DNA from: Ruegeria haliotis
GTDB taxonomy: Bacteria; Pseudomonadota; Alphaproteobacteria; Rhodobacterales; Rhodobacteraceae
Length of the DNA stretch: 64,000 bases
NCBI RefSeq assembly: GCF_013377785.1
Contig: NZ_JABXWT010000001.1
Coordinates: 248,001-312,000, forward strand
Reading direction: 5' to 3'
Made by a program: the position numbers and the translations under genes. This document shows, piece after piece, positions 27,146 to 37,079 of this stretch. Every line of letters starts with the position of its first letter. The first letter of the stretch is position 1. The notes below the pieces were generated by a model. It was not told where the DNA came from and ran no database searches. It saw only the letters and a list, made by a program, of their open reading frames with translations.

Positions 27146-27518
27146 TCATCCTTCTTCATCAGAAGGGTGATTTACTCCATCGTTCCACGGGATCGGTCCC
27201 TGTGCGCGCGGGTTGCCACCTTCGATGCAAGCGAGATTGACGCCGCATTCATCTGGATCGGACCGGCGCTGGTGATACATGTAAATGCCACAGGTCTTGC
27301 AAAAATAGTGTTTGGCCGTGTGCGTACCCCAAGAATAAAGGGTCAGCGCATCAGAGCCCCTCAGGACCTTCAGGCTTTCCGTTGTTGCAGTAACAGCTGC
27401 GGCCCCACGACGTAGGCAAAAAAGAACAATCACAGCGCGCTGCCGAGTTCAAACCTTGCGGAAACTCCGCCTCGATCTCGACTGCTCTGCAGTGGCATGT
27501 TGCCGTCATCAAGGTCAT
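27146..27518 (-). pseudogene. GFA-family protein interrupted by a frameshift in a T6 run
   Basis: Two frames join into a complete glutathione-dependent formaldehyde-activating (GFA) type protein. From ATG 27518 (or 27509) the first part reads MTATCHCRAVEIEAEF to CDCSF; in a run of six T (27418-27423, minus strand) the frame is lost. Removing one T gives CDCSFCLRRGAAAVTATT and continues to KTCGIYMYH and the stop at 27146. The repaired protein of about 123 residues has the zinc-binding Cys sets of the family (CHC, CDCSFC, FCKTC). It overlaps the rhomboid stop by four bases. A homopolymer sequencing error is quite possible. Confidence 0.75.
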
Positions 27519-28258
27519 CTGCGCGGTATCCTTGGAATGCGGGATTGAGTCCGTTTGTATGTGTGTTCAGGATGGGGTGGGTGCCCATGTGTCCGGTTCC
27601 AGTAACCGGGGCCGCCGCGTTTCAGCCACAAGGGGATGCACAGAATCAGGCCCACAACGAAGCCACCTGTATGGGCCCAGTAGGCGACGCCACCTTGGTC
27701 TGGGTTGCTGGTCAGGCTACCAAAGAATTGCATACCCAACCAGACACCAAGCATCACAAAGGCGGGTATGGTGAACACGCGGAAATAGATGATCAGGATC
27801 AACAGGATATCCACTCGTGCCTTGGGGAACAGCAAAAGGTAACCCCCCATGACACCTGCAATCGCACCAGACGCTCCGATTGTCGGGACGACCGACCCGG
27901 GCGCGGTGATCACGTGGATCAAACCTGCCCCGATGCCTGCGACGAGGTAGAACAGCAGAAATGGCACGTGCCCCATCTCATCCTCGAGGTTGTCGCCAAA
28001 GATCCACAGAAACAGCATGTTCCCGGCCAAGTGCATCCAGCCGCCGTGCAGGAACATTGAGGTGACGAAGGTCTCGTAGGCGACTCCGTCGCTGATCCGG
28101 GCAGGTATGATCGCGTAGTCAAAATAGAACCGATTGATCAGCGGTGTGTCATTCATGATCCCGACATAGCTGATAAAAATCAGTATGTTTGCGGCCATCA
28201 GCGCATAGACGACATAGGGTGTGCGCCCCGAAGGGTTATGATCACGAATTGGAAACAT
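27515..28258 (-). CDS. Rhomboid-family intramembrane serine protease
   Basis: The 247-residue membrane protein has six or seven helices. Catalytic Ser130 lies in GASGAIAG and the partner His196 in YWAHTGGF; oxyanion residues are His76 and Asn80 in WMHLAGNMLF. The long loop between helices 1 and 2 and the basic C-terminal tail (RTQSRIPRIPRR) are typical of the larger bacterial rhomboids. The substrate is unknown. The stop overlaps the start of the GFA gene by four bases, so the two may be co-translated. Confidence 0.93.
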   Translation of the reverse strand: MFPIRDHNPSGRTPYVVYALMAANILIFISYVGIMNDTPLINRFYFDYAIIPARISDGVAYETFVTSMFLHGGWMHLAGNMLFLWIFGDNLEDEMGHVPFLLFYLVAGIGAGLIHVITAPGSVVPTIGASGAIAGVMGGYLLLFPKARVDILLILIIYFRVFTIPAFVMLGVWLGMQFFGSLTSNPDQGGVAYWAHTGGFVVGLILCIPLWLKRGGPGYWNRTHGHPPHPEHTYKRTQSRIPRIPRR

Positions 28259-28300
28259 GGCGCGACGCTGGGCTTTTCCCGGCCCAGCGTCAAGATATGC

Positions 28301-31300
28301 TTATGCCGCACCGCCCAGCAACGCGGCATTCCCTCCTGCGGCAGTGGTATCGACGCAGACATGGCGCTCAGCCAGAACGCGCGCGCGATCCGGGTGGCCG
28401 GGAACCAGCGGCACTATGGGACCGTCCCGATGAGCAAGATGCTGTTCGATCTGCCGGGCGGTGTCACGGTCGCCCCACCATAAGACCCCAGAGATGTCAG
28501 GCAGGTTTTCCAGCTTGTGCAAATCCAGCATACCGGTCGCCTGAATGGCTGTTCCCCCCAGCGCCTGCACGGCCTCCGCCTGCGCGCGGGCTGCGGTTTC
28601 GCCGGGGCCCATGCACAACAGGGGTGGGCGGGGAAATTCGCTCAGGCGGTTTGATTCGCCGGTCGGGCCGGGCAGCGAGCGGGTGATGGTTGGCGCGGGT
28701 TGGCCTTGTGGTTCAGGCAGGTCTGCCGTCGCGGTCCAGACGTCCTTTGCGGATTGGCGGTCCGGTGCACAGAACCGCGCCATGTAGTTCGGTCCGCCAG
28801 CTTTCGGACCGGTTCCCGATAGCCCTTCGCCGCCAAACGGTTGCGAGCCGACAATGGCCCCGATCTGATTGCGGTTCACGTAGATGTTGCCGGCGTGAAT
28901 CGCCTCGGTCACGTGCTGTACCCGGTCATCAATCCGCGTGTGCAGGCCAAAGGTCAGCCCATACCCTGTCGCGTTAATGTCTGCGATAATTGTATCAATC
29001 TCTTGCGCCTTGAAACGGGCAACATGCAAGACAGGGCCAAAAATCTCGCGTTCCAGCGCGGCGATGCCGGATATCTCGATCAATGTAGGGGTGACAAAGG
29101 TACCTTCGGGTGGGGTGCCAAGCTCCTTAAGCACACGACCTTCGCCGCGGGCTTTGGACACATGATCAGCGATACCCTGCAACGCTTGTTCGTCAATCAC
29201 CGGGCCGCAATCGGTCGAGATCAGCCATGGGTCTCCAACTTGCAACGCATCCATTGCCCCTTTGAGCATGGTCAGTACATCGTCGGCGATATCCTCTTGC
29301 AGATACAGACAGCGCAGGGCCGAGCATCGCTGACCGGCAGACTGAAAGGCGCTTTCGATGATGGATTGAACGGCCTGTTCCGGCAACGCGGTACTATCAA
29401 CGATCATCGCATTCAGGCCACCGGTTTCAGCGATCAGTGGCGTTCCCGGACGCATGTTTTCAGCCATGGCTGTCCGAATCTTCAGCGCCGTTGCAGTCGA
29501 TCCGGTAAAGGCCACACCGGACACGCGTGCATCCGACGTCAGGGCCCCACCGACCGCCGGTCCGCCCGGCAACAGTTGCAGCGCATCGCGAGGAACACCT
29601 GCGTCGTGCAACAATTGAATGGCGCGATGGGCGATCAGGGGTGTTTGTGGTGCCGGTTTCGCCAGAACTGCATTGCCTGTGGCCAAAGCCGCTGAAATCT
29701 GGCCGGTGAAAATGGCCAGCGGAAAGTTCCACGGACTGATGCAAGTGAATATCCCCGCCGGTTTGGCGTCAGGTATATTGGCCGCATAATAGCGAAGGAA
29801 ATCGACTGCTTCGCGGAGTTCACCAAGCGCGTCGGGCAAAGATTTGCCAGCCTCGCGCGCCAGAAGGGCAAAGAGCTCGCCGTAATGCGCTTCGTACAAG
29901 TCGGCAGCAGCGTTCAGGACGCGGCTGCGCTGGGCTGCCGGTGCCTGCCACGGACTGGCCGACGCCAGTGCCAGTTCGACATCAGCAGCACTGGCGGGCG
30001 CGACTGAGCCGGGTTTGTCCTGCAGCTGCGCCGGGTTTACAACCGGCTCATCCAGTTCCGGATGCGCAGCATCCGAGAGCAGCGGCTGCGCATACCAATG
30101 GTGCGCACGGAACCGATCGCGCGCGGCGTCGAGTGTGTCGAGCGTCGGTGTGTGACGCAGGTCAAATCCTTTTGAGTTGCGACGTTCTGGCTGAAACAGC
30201 TCTGGGCCCGTTGGTAACGGCGCAGGCGGTGTTTCCACTGCTGCGAATGGGTCCGCAGCGACGTCCTCAGGCGGCACGTCCTCATCTACGATTTGGTTAA
30301 CGAAGGACGAATTCGCCCCGTTTTCCAGTAACCGCCGCACGAGATAGGCCAACAGATCGCGATGCGCACCAACCGGCGCGTAAATGCGGCAGCGTGTGTT
30401 GTGTTTGTCCATCACGATCTGATGCATGGTCTCGCCCATGCCATGCAGGCGCTGAAACTCATAAGGCTGATCGTCGGCCATATGCAGAATGGCGCTGACC
30501 GTGTTTGCATTATGCGTCGCGAATTGCGGATAGATCCGGTCGGTCATGCCCAAAAGTTTGCGCGCATTGGCGATATAGGACACATCGGTCGCTGCCTTGT
30601 GGGTGAACACCGGAAAGCCATCCACGCCTTCGACTTGGGCTTGCTTGATTTCAGTGTCCCAATAGGCGCCCTTGACCAGCCGGACCATCAGCTTGCGCTC
30701 ATGCCGCTGGGCCATTTCATAGAGTGTGTCCAGAACCAACCCGGCACGCGGTCCATAGGCCTGAACGACGATGCCGAATCCATCCCATCCGGCCAGTGCC
30801 GGTTCGCCCATCACCGCGTCGATCACCTGCAAGGACAGCGACAGGCGATCCGCTTCTTCCGCGTCGATGTTCAGACCCATACCGGCGGCTTTGGCCAGTA
30901 ACGCCAAAGCCCGCAGGCGCGGGACCAGTTCATCCATCACCCGCGCTTCCTGCGCCAGTTCATATCGCGGGTGCAGAGCTGACAGCTTGACCGAAATGCC
31001 GGGATTGGCGCGAATGTCGTCATGAACGCACGCCTCAGCAATCGCAGCAATGGCGCGAGAATAGGACAGATGATACCGCGCGGCATCCGCCTCGGTGCGG
31101 GCGGCTTCACCCAGCATGTCGTAGGAATAAGTGTAGCCCTTGGCCTCCATCCCGCTGGCGCGATCCATGGCCGACTGGATGGTTTCGCCAAGCACGAACT
31201 GGCGCCCCATCTCTTTCATCGCGCGGCTGACCGCTGTGCGAATGACCGGCTCGCCCAACCGCTTGATCGCCCCGCGCAGAGCGCCAACAGGCGAGGTCTT

Positions 31301-31699
31301 GCCTTCGTCCAGAACCTTACCCGTCAGCATCAGTGCCCAGGTTGAAGCATTGACCAGCGAGGATGAAGACCGACCCAGATGCTTCCCCCAGTCCGAAGGC
31401 GCGATTTTGTCCTCGATCAACGCGTCGATCGTGTCGGCATCTGGCACACGCAACAGCGCCTCTGCCAGACACATCAGTGCCACGCCTTCGTCGGTGGATA
31501 GACCATATTCAGCTAGAAAAACCTCCATCATTCCGGGTGACGTGCTAGAGCGGATGTCACGTACAAGCTGCGCAGCCGCGTCGCAAATGGCGCGACGGTC
31601 AGCCTCGGTCAGAGTGGCTTGATCGATCAGAGTCTCAAGAATGACCGACTGATCAGTGTAGGTCTGAGTGTCGATAAGGGTGCGCAGTCTGTGTGACAT
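28301..31699 (-). CDS. putA: Bifunctional proline dehydrogenase / glutamate semialdehyde dehydrogenase
   Basis: This 1132-residue enzyme oxidises proline to glutamate in two steps. The N-terminal half is the FAD proline dehydrogenase barrel (SVKLSALHPRYE, LNIDAEEADRL, VRLVKGAYWD, FATHN); the C-terminal half is an aldehyde dehydrogenase (ISPWNFPLAIFTGQ, ETGGLNAM, catalytic Cys in AGQRCSALRC) followed by a short C-terminal domain. There is no N-terminal ribbon-helix-helix domain, so it is not the self-repressing kind. The start at 31699 follows GGAG. It is controlled most likely by the divergent Lrp-type gene. Confidence 0.97.
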   Translation of the reverse strand: MSHRLRTLIDTQTYTDQSVILETLIDQATLTEADRRAICDAAAQLVRDIRSSTSPGMMEVFLAEYGLSTDEGVALMCLAEALLRVPDADTIDALIEDKIAPSDWGKHLGRSSSSLVNASTWALMLTGKVLDEGKTSPVGALRGAIKRLGEPVIRTAVSRAMKEMGRQFVLGETIQSAMDRASGMEAKGYTYSYDMLGEAARTEADAARYHLSYSRAIAAIAEACVHDDIRANPGISVKLSALHPRYELAQEARVMDELVPRLRALALLAKAAGMGLNIDAEEADRLSLSLQVIDAVMGEPALAGWDGFGIVVQAYGPRAGLVLDTLYEMAQRHERKLMVRLVKGAYWDTEIKQAQVEGVDGFPVFTHKAATDVSYIANARKLLGMTDRIYPQFATHNANTVSAILHMADDQPYEFQRLHGMGETMHQIVMDKHNTRCRIYAPVGAHRDLLAYLVRRLLENGANSSFVNQIVDEDVPPEDVAADPFAAVETPPAPLPTGPELFQPERRNSKGFDLRHTPTLDTLDAARDRFRAHHWYAQPLLSDAAHPELDEPVVNPAQLQDKPGSVAPASAADVELALASASPWQAPAAQRSRVLNAAADLYEAHYGELFALLAREAGKSLPDALGELREAVDFLRYYAANIPDAKPAGIFTCISPWNFPLAIFTGQISAALATGNAVLAKPAPQTPLIAHRAIQLLHDAGVPRDALQLLPGGPAVGGALTSDARVSGVAFTGSTATALKIRTAMAENMRPGTPLIAETGGLNAMIVDSTALPEQAVQSIIESAFQSAGQRCSALRCLYLQEDIADDVLTMLKGAMDALQVGDPWLISTDCGPVIDEQALQGIADHVSKARGEGRVLKELGTPPEGTFVTPTLIEISGIAALEREIFGPVLHVARFKAQEIDTIIADINATGYGLTFGLHTRIDDRVQHVTEAIHAGNIYVNRNQIGAIVGSQPFGGEGLSGTGPKAGGPNYMARFCAPDRQSAKDVWTATADLPEPQGQPAPTITRSLPGPTGESNRLSEFPRPPLLCMGPGETAARAQAEAVQALGGTAIQATGMLDLHKLENLPDISGVLWWGDRDTARQIEQHLAHRDGPIVPLVPGHPDRARVLAERHVCVDTTAAGGNAALLGGAA

Positions 31700-31802
31700 G
31701 ATATCTCCGGGTCTTTTTGTTAATATAATTGCAATAAGGCAGGACAACGGACCGAAATATGACGTACAGAGGTTCAATCGACCTATTATTGGGTGATATG
31801 AG
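31700..31802. promoter_or_regulatory. Divergent putA / regulator promoter region
   Basis: The 103-bp region between putA and the Lrp-type gene is AT-rich in the middle (GTTAATATAATTGCAATAA on the plus strand at about 31720-31738) and should hold both promoters and the regulator site. I could not define an operator by eye. Confidence 0.4.
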
Positions 31803-32291
31803 ATGCAAAAAGGTTTTCCTGACCTGGATCGGTTCGACCGATCAATCCTAAAGGTGCTCGCCGAAGATGGGCGCATTTCAGTTGCGGACCTTGCCCGACA
31901 GATCGGACTGTCCAAATCACCAACGCAGGCCCGTCTAAAACGTCTTGAGGCAGACGGGGTCATCACTGGCTATCGTGCGATGCTGGATCCGATCCGTCTG
32001 GGATTGGATTACGTCGCCTTTGTCGAGGTGCGCATGACCGATACACGGGAAAAGGCATTGGCCGAGTTCAACGCTGCAGTCAGAAAGATTGCCGAGATTG
32101 AACAAGCACATATGATCGCGTCAAACTTCGACTACTTGCTCAAGGTACGAACCGCGTCGATGTCGGAATATCGAACAGTGCTGGCCGAAAAGATTTCGGC
32201 CCTTCCACATGTGGCCAATACCTCCACATTTGTTGCGATGGAGGCTGTGAAAGAGACCGGTATGTTGGGAACGTTAGATCACCCGGCTTGA
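31803..32291 (+). CDS. putR: Lrp/AsnC-family regulator, probable proline utilisation activator
   Basis: The 162-residue protein has an N-terminal HTH (FDRSILKVLAEDGRISVADLARQIGLSKSPTQARLKRLE) split here as DRSILKVLAEDGRIS and GLSKSPTQARLKRLE, and a C-terminal RAM ligand-binding domain. It is divergent from putA, as is PutR, the Lrp-type activator of putA in Agrobacterium and Rhodobacter that responds to proline. The assignment to PutR is by position. Confidence 0.9.
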   Translation: MQKGFPDLDRFDRSILKVLAEDGRISVADLARQIGLSKSPTQARLKRLEADGVITGYRAMLDPIRLGLDYVAFVEVRMTDTREKALAEFNAAVRKIAEIEQAHMIASNFDYLLKVRTASMSEYRTVLAEKISALPHVANTSTFVAMEAVKETGMLGTLDHPA

Positions 32292-32321
32292 CGGATTCGG
32301 ATTGAGCGCCATCCTTGGGAT

Positions 32322-32888
32322 ATGAGACGGTTATCATATGCCTGTGCCCTGCTTGTTGTTTTCGCTGCTTCAGCAGGGGCGCAAACATGCCCCGCAGCAC
32401 CTGATCATTCGCAAAGCGTTGACGCGTTGATCGCGCAGGTGCAGCAGGCACAGTCCGAAAGCGATGCGCGCGTCATTTCAAACCAGATGTGGGAGTTTTG
32501 GACAGATGCGCCGGACGTGAGGTCTCAGGCGCTGCTTGATCGGGGAATGAGGCGGCGTGAGGCTTGGGACCTGCTCGGCGCTCTGGATGAACTAAACCAA
32601 CTTGTCACCTATTGTCCGAACTATGCAGAAGGGTACAACCAACGCGCTTTCGTCAATTTCCTGCGCCAAGACTTTGCTGCGGCCTTAAAAGACTTGGATG
32701 CAGCGATCGAGTTGTCCCCAAACCATATCGCAGCGCTAAGCGGACGCGCATTGTCACTACTCGGGTTGAAGCGGGTGGAAGACGCTCGTTTGGCTTTGTC
32801 GAAAGCCCTTAAGTTGAACCCATGGCTGTCAGAACGCGCGCTGATGGACCCCGGTGGGGCGTTAGAATTGCCAGGTGAGGATATCTGA
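32322..32888 (+). CDS. Periplasmic tetratricopeptide-repeat protein
   Basis: The 188-residue protein has a signal peptide (cut after ASAGA) and three TPR-like helical pairs: ALLDRGMRRREAWDLLGALD, YNQRAFVNFLRQDFAAALKD and ALSGRALSLLGLKRVEDARL. Such repeats bind other proteins; no partner is suggested by the neighbours. It ends about 100 bp before the tRNA gene. Confidence 0.85.
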   Translation: MRRLSYACALLVVFAASAGAQTCPAAPDHSQSVDALIAQVQQAQSESDARVISNQMWEFWTDAPDVRSQALLDRGMRRREAWDLLGALDELNQLVTYCPNYAEGYNQRAFVNFLRQDFAAALKDLDAAIELSPNHIAALSGRALSLLGLKRVEDARLALSKALKLNPWLSERALMDPGGALELPGEDI

Positions 32889-32993
32889 GAGGTTGTCCCA
32901 CTGAAATTATGGCTGAGCCAAAGGAAATGCCCGAAGGTGCGATTTCGGTTCTTGACGACCCCAGATGCATGGATTACTCAGCCAAAACGCTGA

Positions 32994-33067
32994 GCGGGTA
33001 TAGCTTAATGGTAAAGCCCCTGCCTTCCAAGCAGATTATGTCGGTTCGATTCCGTCTACCCGCTCCA
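32994..33067 (+). tRNA. tRNA-Gly(TCC)
   Basis: The 74-nt tRNA folds into a full cloverleaf: acceptor GCGGGTA pairs with TACCCGC, the anticodon arm CTGCCTTCCAAGCAG carries anticodon TCC, the T loop is GGTTCGATTCC and CCA is encoded. It reads GGA codons. Confidence 0.96.
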
Positions 33068-33196
33068 CCTCAGCCCTGAAATTTCTGCGTCAAATAGCCC
33101 TTTCAATAGGCCAATTCGTGTTGTGCAGCTTGACCCCGCGTGCCGCTGCGGCCAAGAAGCGTTCACTTAGAACCGTTCAGGATACAAGGGCCCGAC

Positions 33197-35017
33197 ATGG
33201 CTAGAAAGACTGCCGCCAGTCCAGAAAATGCATCAGCGCCGGGGGCCAGCGAAGAACGAGCGGGCTCGAAGAAGCTGGGTGTATTGGCATCGCTTTGGCC
33301 TTTTATGAAGCCCTACAAGCTGCTGATGTTCGGCGCGACCCTTGCTTTGATGCTGACGGCGAGCATGACGCTGACCCTGCCTCTGGCGGTGCGTCGTGTT
33401 GTTGACAATTTCCGTATTCAGGACGGCGAACTGCTGGATTGGTATTTCCTGGCCGCACTGGGCATTGCCGCCATTTTGGCCGTGGGCACCGGCATCCGCT
33501 ATGCGCTGGTCACCCGGCTGGGTGAGCGTGTGGTGGCCGATATCCGTAGGGCTGTATTTGACCGCGTGATCGGTATGAGCCCTGAGTTTTATGAGCGCAT
33601 CATGACCGGCGAGGTTCTGAGCCGTATCACGACCGATACCACGCTGATCCAGTCCGTACTGGGATCGTCGGTTTCCATTGCCCTGCGCAATATGTTGATG
33701 TTCATCGGCGGGCTGATTTTGATGCTGCTCACCTCGGCCAAGCTGACTGGCCTTGTGCTGCTGCTGATCCCGGCGGTGATTGTTCCGATTCTGGTGCTGG
33801 GCCGCCGTCTGCGAGTGATCAGCCGCGAGAACCAGGACTGGATCGCTGCCTCTTCCGGCAATGCAGGCGAAGCTTTGGGGGCCGTACAAACGGTACAGGC
33901 CTTCACGCATGAGCAGGCCAGCCGCAAGCAGTTTGGCGACATGACCGAGACATCTTATGTGGTGTCTCTGCGGCGCATTCAGACGCGGGCCGTGTTGACG
34001 GTGATTGTGATCTTTTTGGTCTTCACGGGCATCGTCGGAGTGCTGTGGATGGGGGCCAATGACGTCCGAAACGGTGTCATGACCGAGGGCGTTCTGATTC
34101 AGTTTGTGATCTATTCGATCATCATGGCAGGCTCGGTCGCCGCCCTGTCTGAGATCTGGAGTGAGCTTCAACGCGCCGCAGGTGCCACGGAACGGCTGAT
34201 CGAATTGCTGAACGCCGAGGACACGGTATCCGATCCGACGCGGGCCAAGGCGCTGTCGCAGCCTGTCCGTGGTGAGATCCGGTTTGACAACGTGACCTTC
34301 CGCTATCCTGCGCGCCCGGATGTGGTGGCGCTGGATCACCTCTCGTTGCAGGTGGAGCCGGGTGAAACGGTGGCTTTTGTTGGCCCTTCGGGCGCAGGCA
34401 AGACGACCGTGATCCAGATGATCCAGCGTTTCTACGATCCAAATGCGGGGCGGGTCATGCTGGACGGCGAAGATCTGCGTGAGATGGACCGGGCTGATTT
34501 CCGGTCGCACATGGCACTGGTTCCTCAGGACCCGGTCATCTTTGCCACCTCGGCCCGTGAAAACATCCGCTTCGGTCGCTTGGACGCCACCGACGCCGAA
34601 GTCGAGACTGCCGCCCGCGCCGCTGCCGCCCATGAATTTATAGCGGCTTTGCCCGAAGGCTATGACAGTTTTGTCGGAGAGCGCGGTGTGATGTTGTCGG
34701 GTGGTCAGAAACAGCGTATCGCCATTGCGCGCGCAATTCTGCGCGACGCGCCGGTGTTACTGTTGGACGAGGCAACCTCGGCTCTGGATGCAGAAAGCGA
34801 GCGCGCCGTGCAGGGTGCGGTGGATCAGATGCGTGCCGGACGCACGACCCTGATCGTGGCGCATCGACTGGCGACGGTGAAAAAGGCGGACCGGATTGTG
34901 GTGATGGACGCCGGGGGGATCGTTGCGCAGGGCACCCATGATGACCTGGTGGCACAGGACGGTCTGTATGCGCGTCTGGCCCGTTTGCAATTCACCGATG
35001 GTGTTGCAGCTGAATAA
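33197..35017 (+). CDS. ABC exporter, fused permease and ATPase (MsbA-like)
   Basis: The 606-residue half-transporter has six membrane helices in the first 330 residues (starting at FMKPYKLLMFGATLALMLT) and a C-terminal ATPase: Walker A GPSGAGKTT, signature LSGGQKQR, Walker B VLLLDEATSALD and switch His in VAHRLAT. It works as a homodimer; the class includes lipid and multidrug exporters. Its substrate cannot be told from sequence. I chose ATG 33197 over a start 57 bases upstream. Confidence 0.92.
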   Translation: MARKTAASPENASAPGASEERAGSKKLGVLASLWPFMKPYKLLMFGATLALMLTASMTLTLPLAVRRVVDNFRIQDGELLDWYFLAALGIAAILAVGTGIRYALVTRLGERVVADIRRAVFDRVIGMSPEFYERIMTGEVLSRITTDTTLIQSVLGSSVSIALRNMLMFIGGLILMLLTSAKLTGLVLLLIPAVIVPILVLGRRLRVISRENQDWIAASSGNAGEALGAVQTVQAFTHEQASRKQFGDMTETSYVVSLRRIQTRAVLTVIVIFLVFTGIVGVLWMGANDVRNGVMTEGVLIQFVIYSIIMAGSVAALSEIWSELQRAAGATERLIELLNAEDTVSDPTRAKALSQPVRGEIRFDNVTFRYPARPDVVALDHLSLQVEPGETVAFVGPSGAGKTTVIQMIQRFYDPNAGRVMLDGEDLREMDRADFRSHMALVPQDPVIFATSARENIRFGRLDATDAEVETAARAAAAHEFIAALPEGYDSFVGERGVMLSGGQKQRIAIARAILRDAPVLLLDEATSALDAESERAVQGAVDQMRAGRTTLIVAHRLATVKKADRIVVMDAGGIVAQGTHDDLVAQDGLYARLARLQFTDGVAAE

Positions 35018-35177
35018 AGTGACGTACGGACAGTCCACCTTCCGCCGCAGCGTCATTCTACATTTTCCGACTTTCCGCCGCTAAGCCCTTGCTTGCGCGA
35101 CCAAGGATGTGGTCCCCTCTGTGGAGGGATCAATAAACCTGTGCTGCGCGCGGGAGAAAAATAAGGGGAGGAGCCAC

Positions 35178-37067
35178 ATGGCCTTTGTGGGTCTTGAAGA
35201 CAGAGCACGGATCGAGCAGGAATCGTCGTGGGAGGATCGTGACCTACCAGTCACGTTTCATCAGTTGTTGTCGCGAACGGCAGAAAAATTTCCAGATCAC
35301 AAGGCGATCAGTTTTCAGCTGTTCTCGGGCCCGACCGATAAGGCCGAAACCCTGACGTGGTCCGATCTGCTGGGCAAAGTCAATCAGGCGGCGAACCTGT
35401 TCCGCTCGCTTGGGGTGGGCGAAAAGGATGTGGTGGCCTATGTGCTGCCCAACTGCAATGAAACACTGGTTACAATGATGGGTGGCGCGGTGGCCGGGAT
35501 CGTGAACCCGATCAACCCATTGCTGGAACCCGAACAGATTGCGGCCATTCTGCGGGAAACCCATGCCAAGGTTGTGGTGACGCTGAAATCCTTCCCGAAA
35601 ACGGATGTGGCACAGAAGGTGGAAGAGGCGGTTCGTCATGCCCCCAATGTGCACACCATTTTGGAAATCGACCTGAACCGGTATCTGACGCCGCCTAAAT
35701 CCTGGCTGGTGCCATTCCTGCGCCCTAAAATGGGAGACAAAGAACACCTGGCTCATGCCGATTACAAGAATTTCAATCAGGAACTGGCCAAACAGCCGAC
35801 GACGCTGAGCTTTGAAGACAGTAAGGAAGATCGCGTCGCGTGCTACTTCCACACTGGCGGCACGACCGGAATGCCCAAGGTCGCGCAGCACAAGTATTCT
35901 GGCTTGATCTACAACGGTTGGCTGGGCAACACTCTGCTGTTTGACGAAAATGACGTCATCATGTGCCCGCTGCCCATGTTCCACGTCTTTGCCGTCCACG
36001 TTATCGTCATGGCGGCGGTGTCGTCCGGAGCGCATGTGGTTTTCCCGACGCCTGCCGGCTATCGTGGTGATGGCGTTTTCGACAACTTCTGGAAGCTGAT
36101 CCAACGCTGGAAGGTGACCTTTATCATCACGGTTCCGACGGCTATTTCGGCCAAGATGCAGCGCCCGGTCGACGCGGATATCTCGTCCGTGAAAACCGCG
36201 TTTTCCGGCTCGGCCCCACTGCCAGTGGAATTGTTCCGCCGGTTTGAGGAAGCAACCGGAGTGACCATTGTCGAAGGTTACGGCCTGACCGAGGCCACAT
36301 GTCTGGTGTCTTGCAACCCGGTGGACGGAGAGAAAAAGATCGGTTCGATCGGAATTCCGTTTCCCTACACGGATGTCAAAATCTTGCAGGACGGCCCGGA
36401 TGGACCGAAGGAATGCGCGGCTGACGAGATCGGAGAGATCTGCATCTCGAACCCCGGCGTTTATGCGGGCAATACCTATACCGAGGCGGAGAAGAACGCG
36501 AACCTCTATCACTTTGACAAATATCTGCGTACCGGTGATCTGGGGCGGTTCGATGAGGATGGGTATTTGTGGATCACCGGTCGTGCCAAGGATCTGATCA
36601 TCCGTGGCGGTCACAATATCGACCCGGCCGAGATTGAAGAAGCGCTATTGGGTCACGAAGCCGTCGCCTTTGCGGGTGCCATTGGTCAGCCGGACGCTCA
36701 TTCCGGTGAGGTGCCTTGTGCCTTTGTCGAACTGGTTGATGGGGCATCCGTCACTGAGGACGCGTTGATGGAATATTGCAAGGTCCACGTACATGAACGC
36801 GCGGCGCAGCCCAAACACATGACCATCTTGTCCGAGTTGCCCAAAACCGCAGTCGGCAAAGTGTTCAAACCTGAGCTGCGCAAGCAGGCGATCACGCGAA
36901 TCTACAATGGCGCGCTGGAAAAAGCGAGCGTTGATGCGCGTGTGACCTCTGTGATTGACGACAAGAAACGCGGACTTGTCGCGCAACTTGACGCGAACGG
37001 CTCCTCCGAGGACGATGTCAGCAAAGTGCTGGGGTCGTTCACCCGGCCGTGGGAGTGGGCAACCTGA
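35178..37067 (+). CDS. Acyl-CoA synthetase
   Basis: The 629-residue AMP-forming enzyme of the ANL superfamily has the P-loop YFHTGGTTGMPKVA, the GYGLTEATC motif, YLRTGDLGRFDEDGY and the C-terminal lysine in TAVGKVFK. It activates a carboxylic acid, probably a fatty or aromatic acid, as acyl-CoA. Length is slightly above the usual 540-570. The ATG at 35178 follows GGGGAGG. An esterase gene follows after 12 bp, in an apparent operon. Confidence 0.9.
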   Translation: MAFVGLEDRARIEQESSWEDRDLPVTFHQLLSRTAEKFPDHKAISFQLFSGPTDKAETLTWSDLLGKVNQAANLFRSLGVGEKDVVAYVLPNCNETLVTMMGGAVAGIVNPINPLLEPEQIAAILRETHAKVVVTLKSFPKTDVAQKVEEAVRHAPNVHTILEIDLNRYLTPPKSWLVPFLRPKMGDKEHLAHADYKNFNQELAKQPTTLSFEDSKEDRVACYFHTGGTTGMPKVAQHKYSGLIYNGWLGNTLLFDENDVIMCPLPMFHVFAVHVIVMAAVSSGAHVVFPTPAGYRGDGVFDNFWKLIQRWKVTFIITVPTAISAKMQRPVDADISSVKTAFSGSAPLPVELFRRFEEATGVTIVEGYGLTEATCLVSCNPVDGEKKIGSIGIPFPYTDVKILQDGPDGPKECAADEIGEICISNPGVYAGNTYTEAEKNANLYHFDKYLRTGDLGRFDEDGYLWITGRAKDLIIRGGHNIDPAEIEEALLGHEAVAFAGAIGQPDAHSGEVPCAFVELVDGASVTEDALMEYCKVHVHERAAQPKHMTILSELPKTAVGKVFKPELRKQAITRIYNGALEKASVDARVTSVIDDKKRGLVAQLDANGSSEDDVSKVLGSFTRPWEWAT

Positions 37068-37079
37068 TCAGGAGGGGCT

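Noticed and set aside
33233..34633. A 466-codon open frame antisense to the ABC exporter
   Set aside because: Its composition (very rich in Gln, His and Arg) is typical of reverse-complement shadows of GC-rich genes.
35244..36614. A 456-codon open frame antisense to the acyl-CoA synthetase
   Set aside because: Same shadow pattern; the sense gene carries all family motifs.
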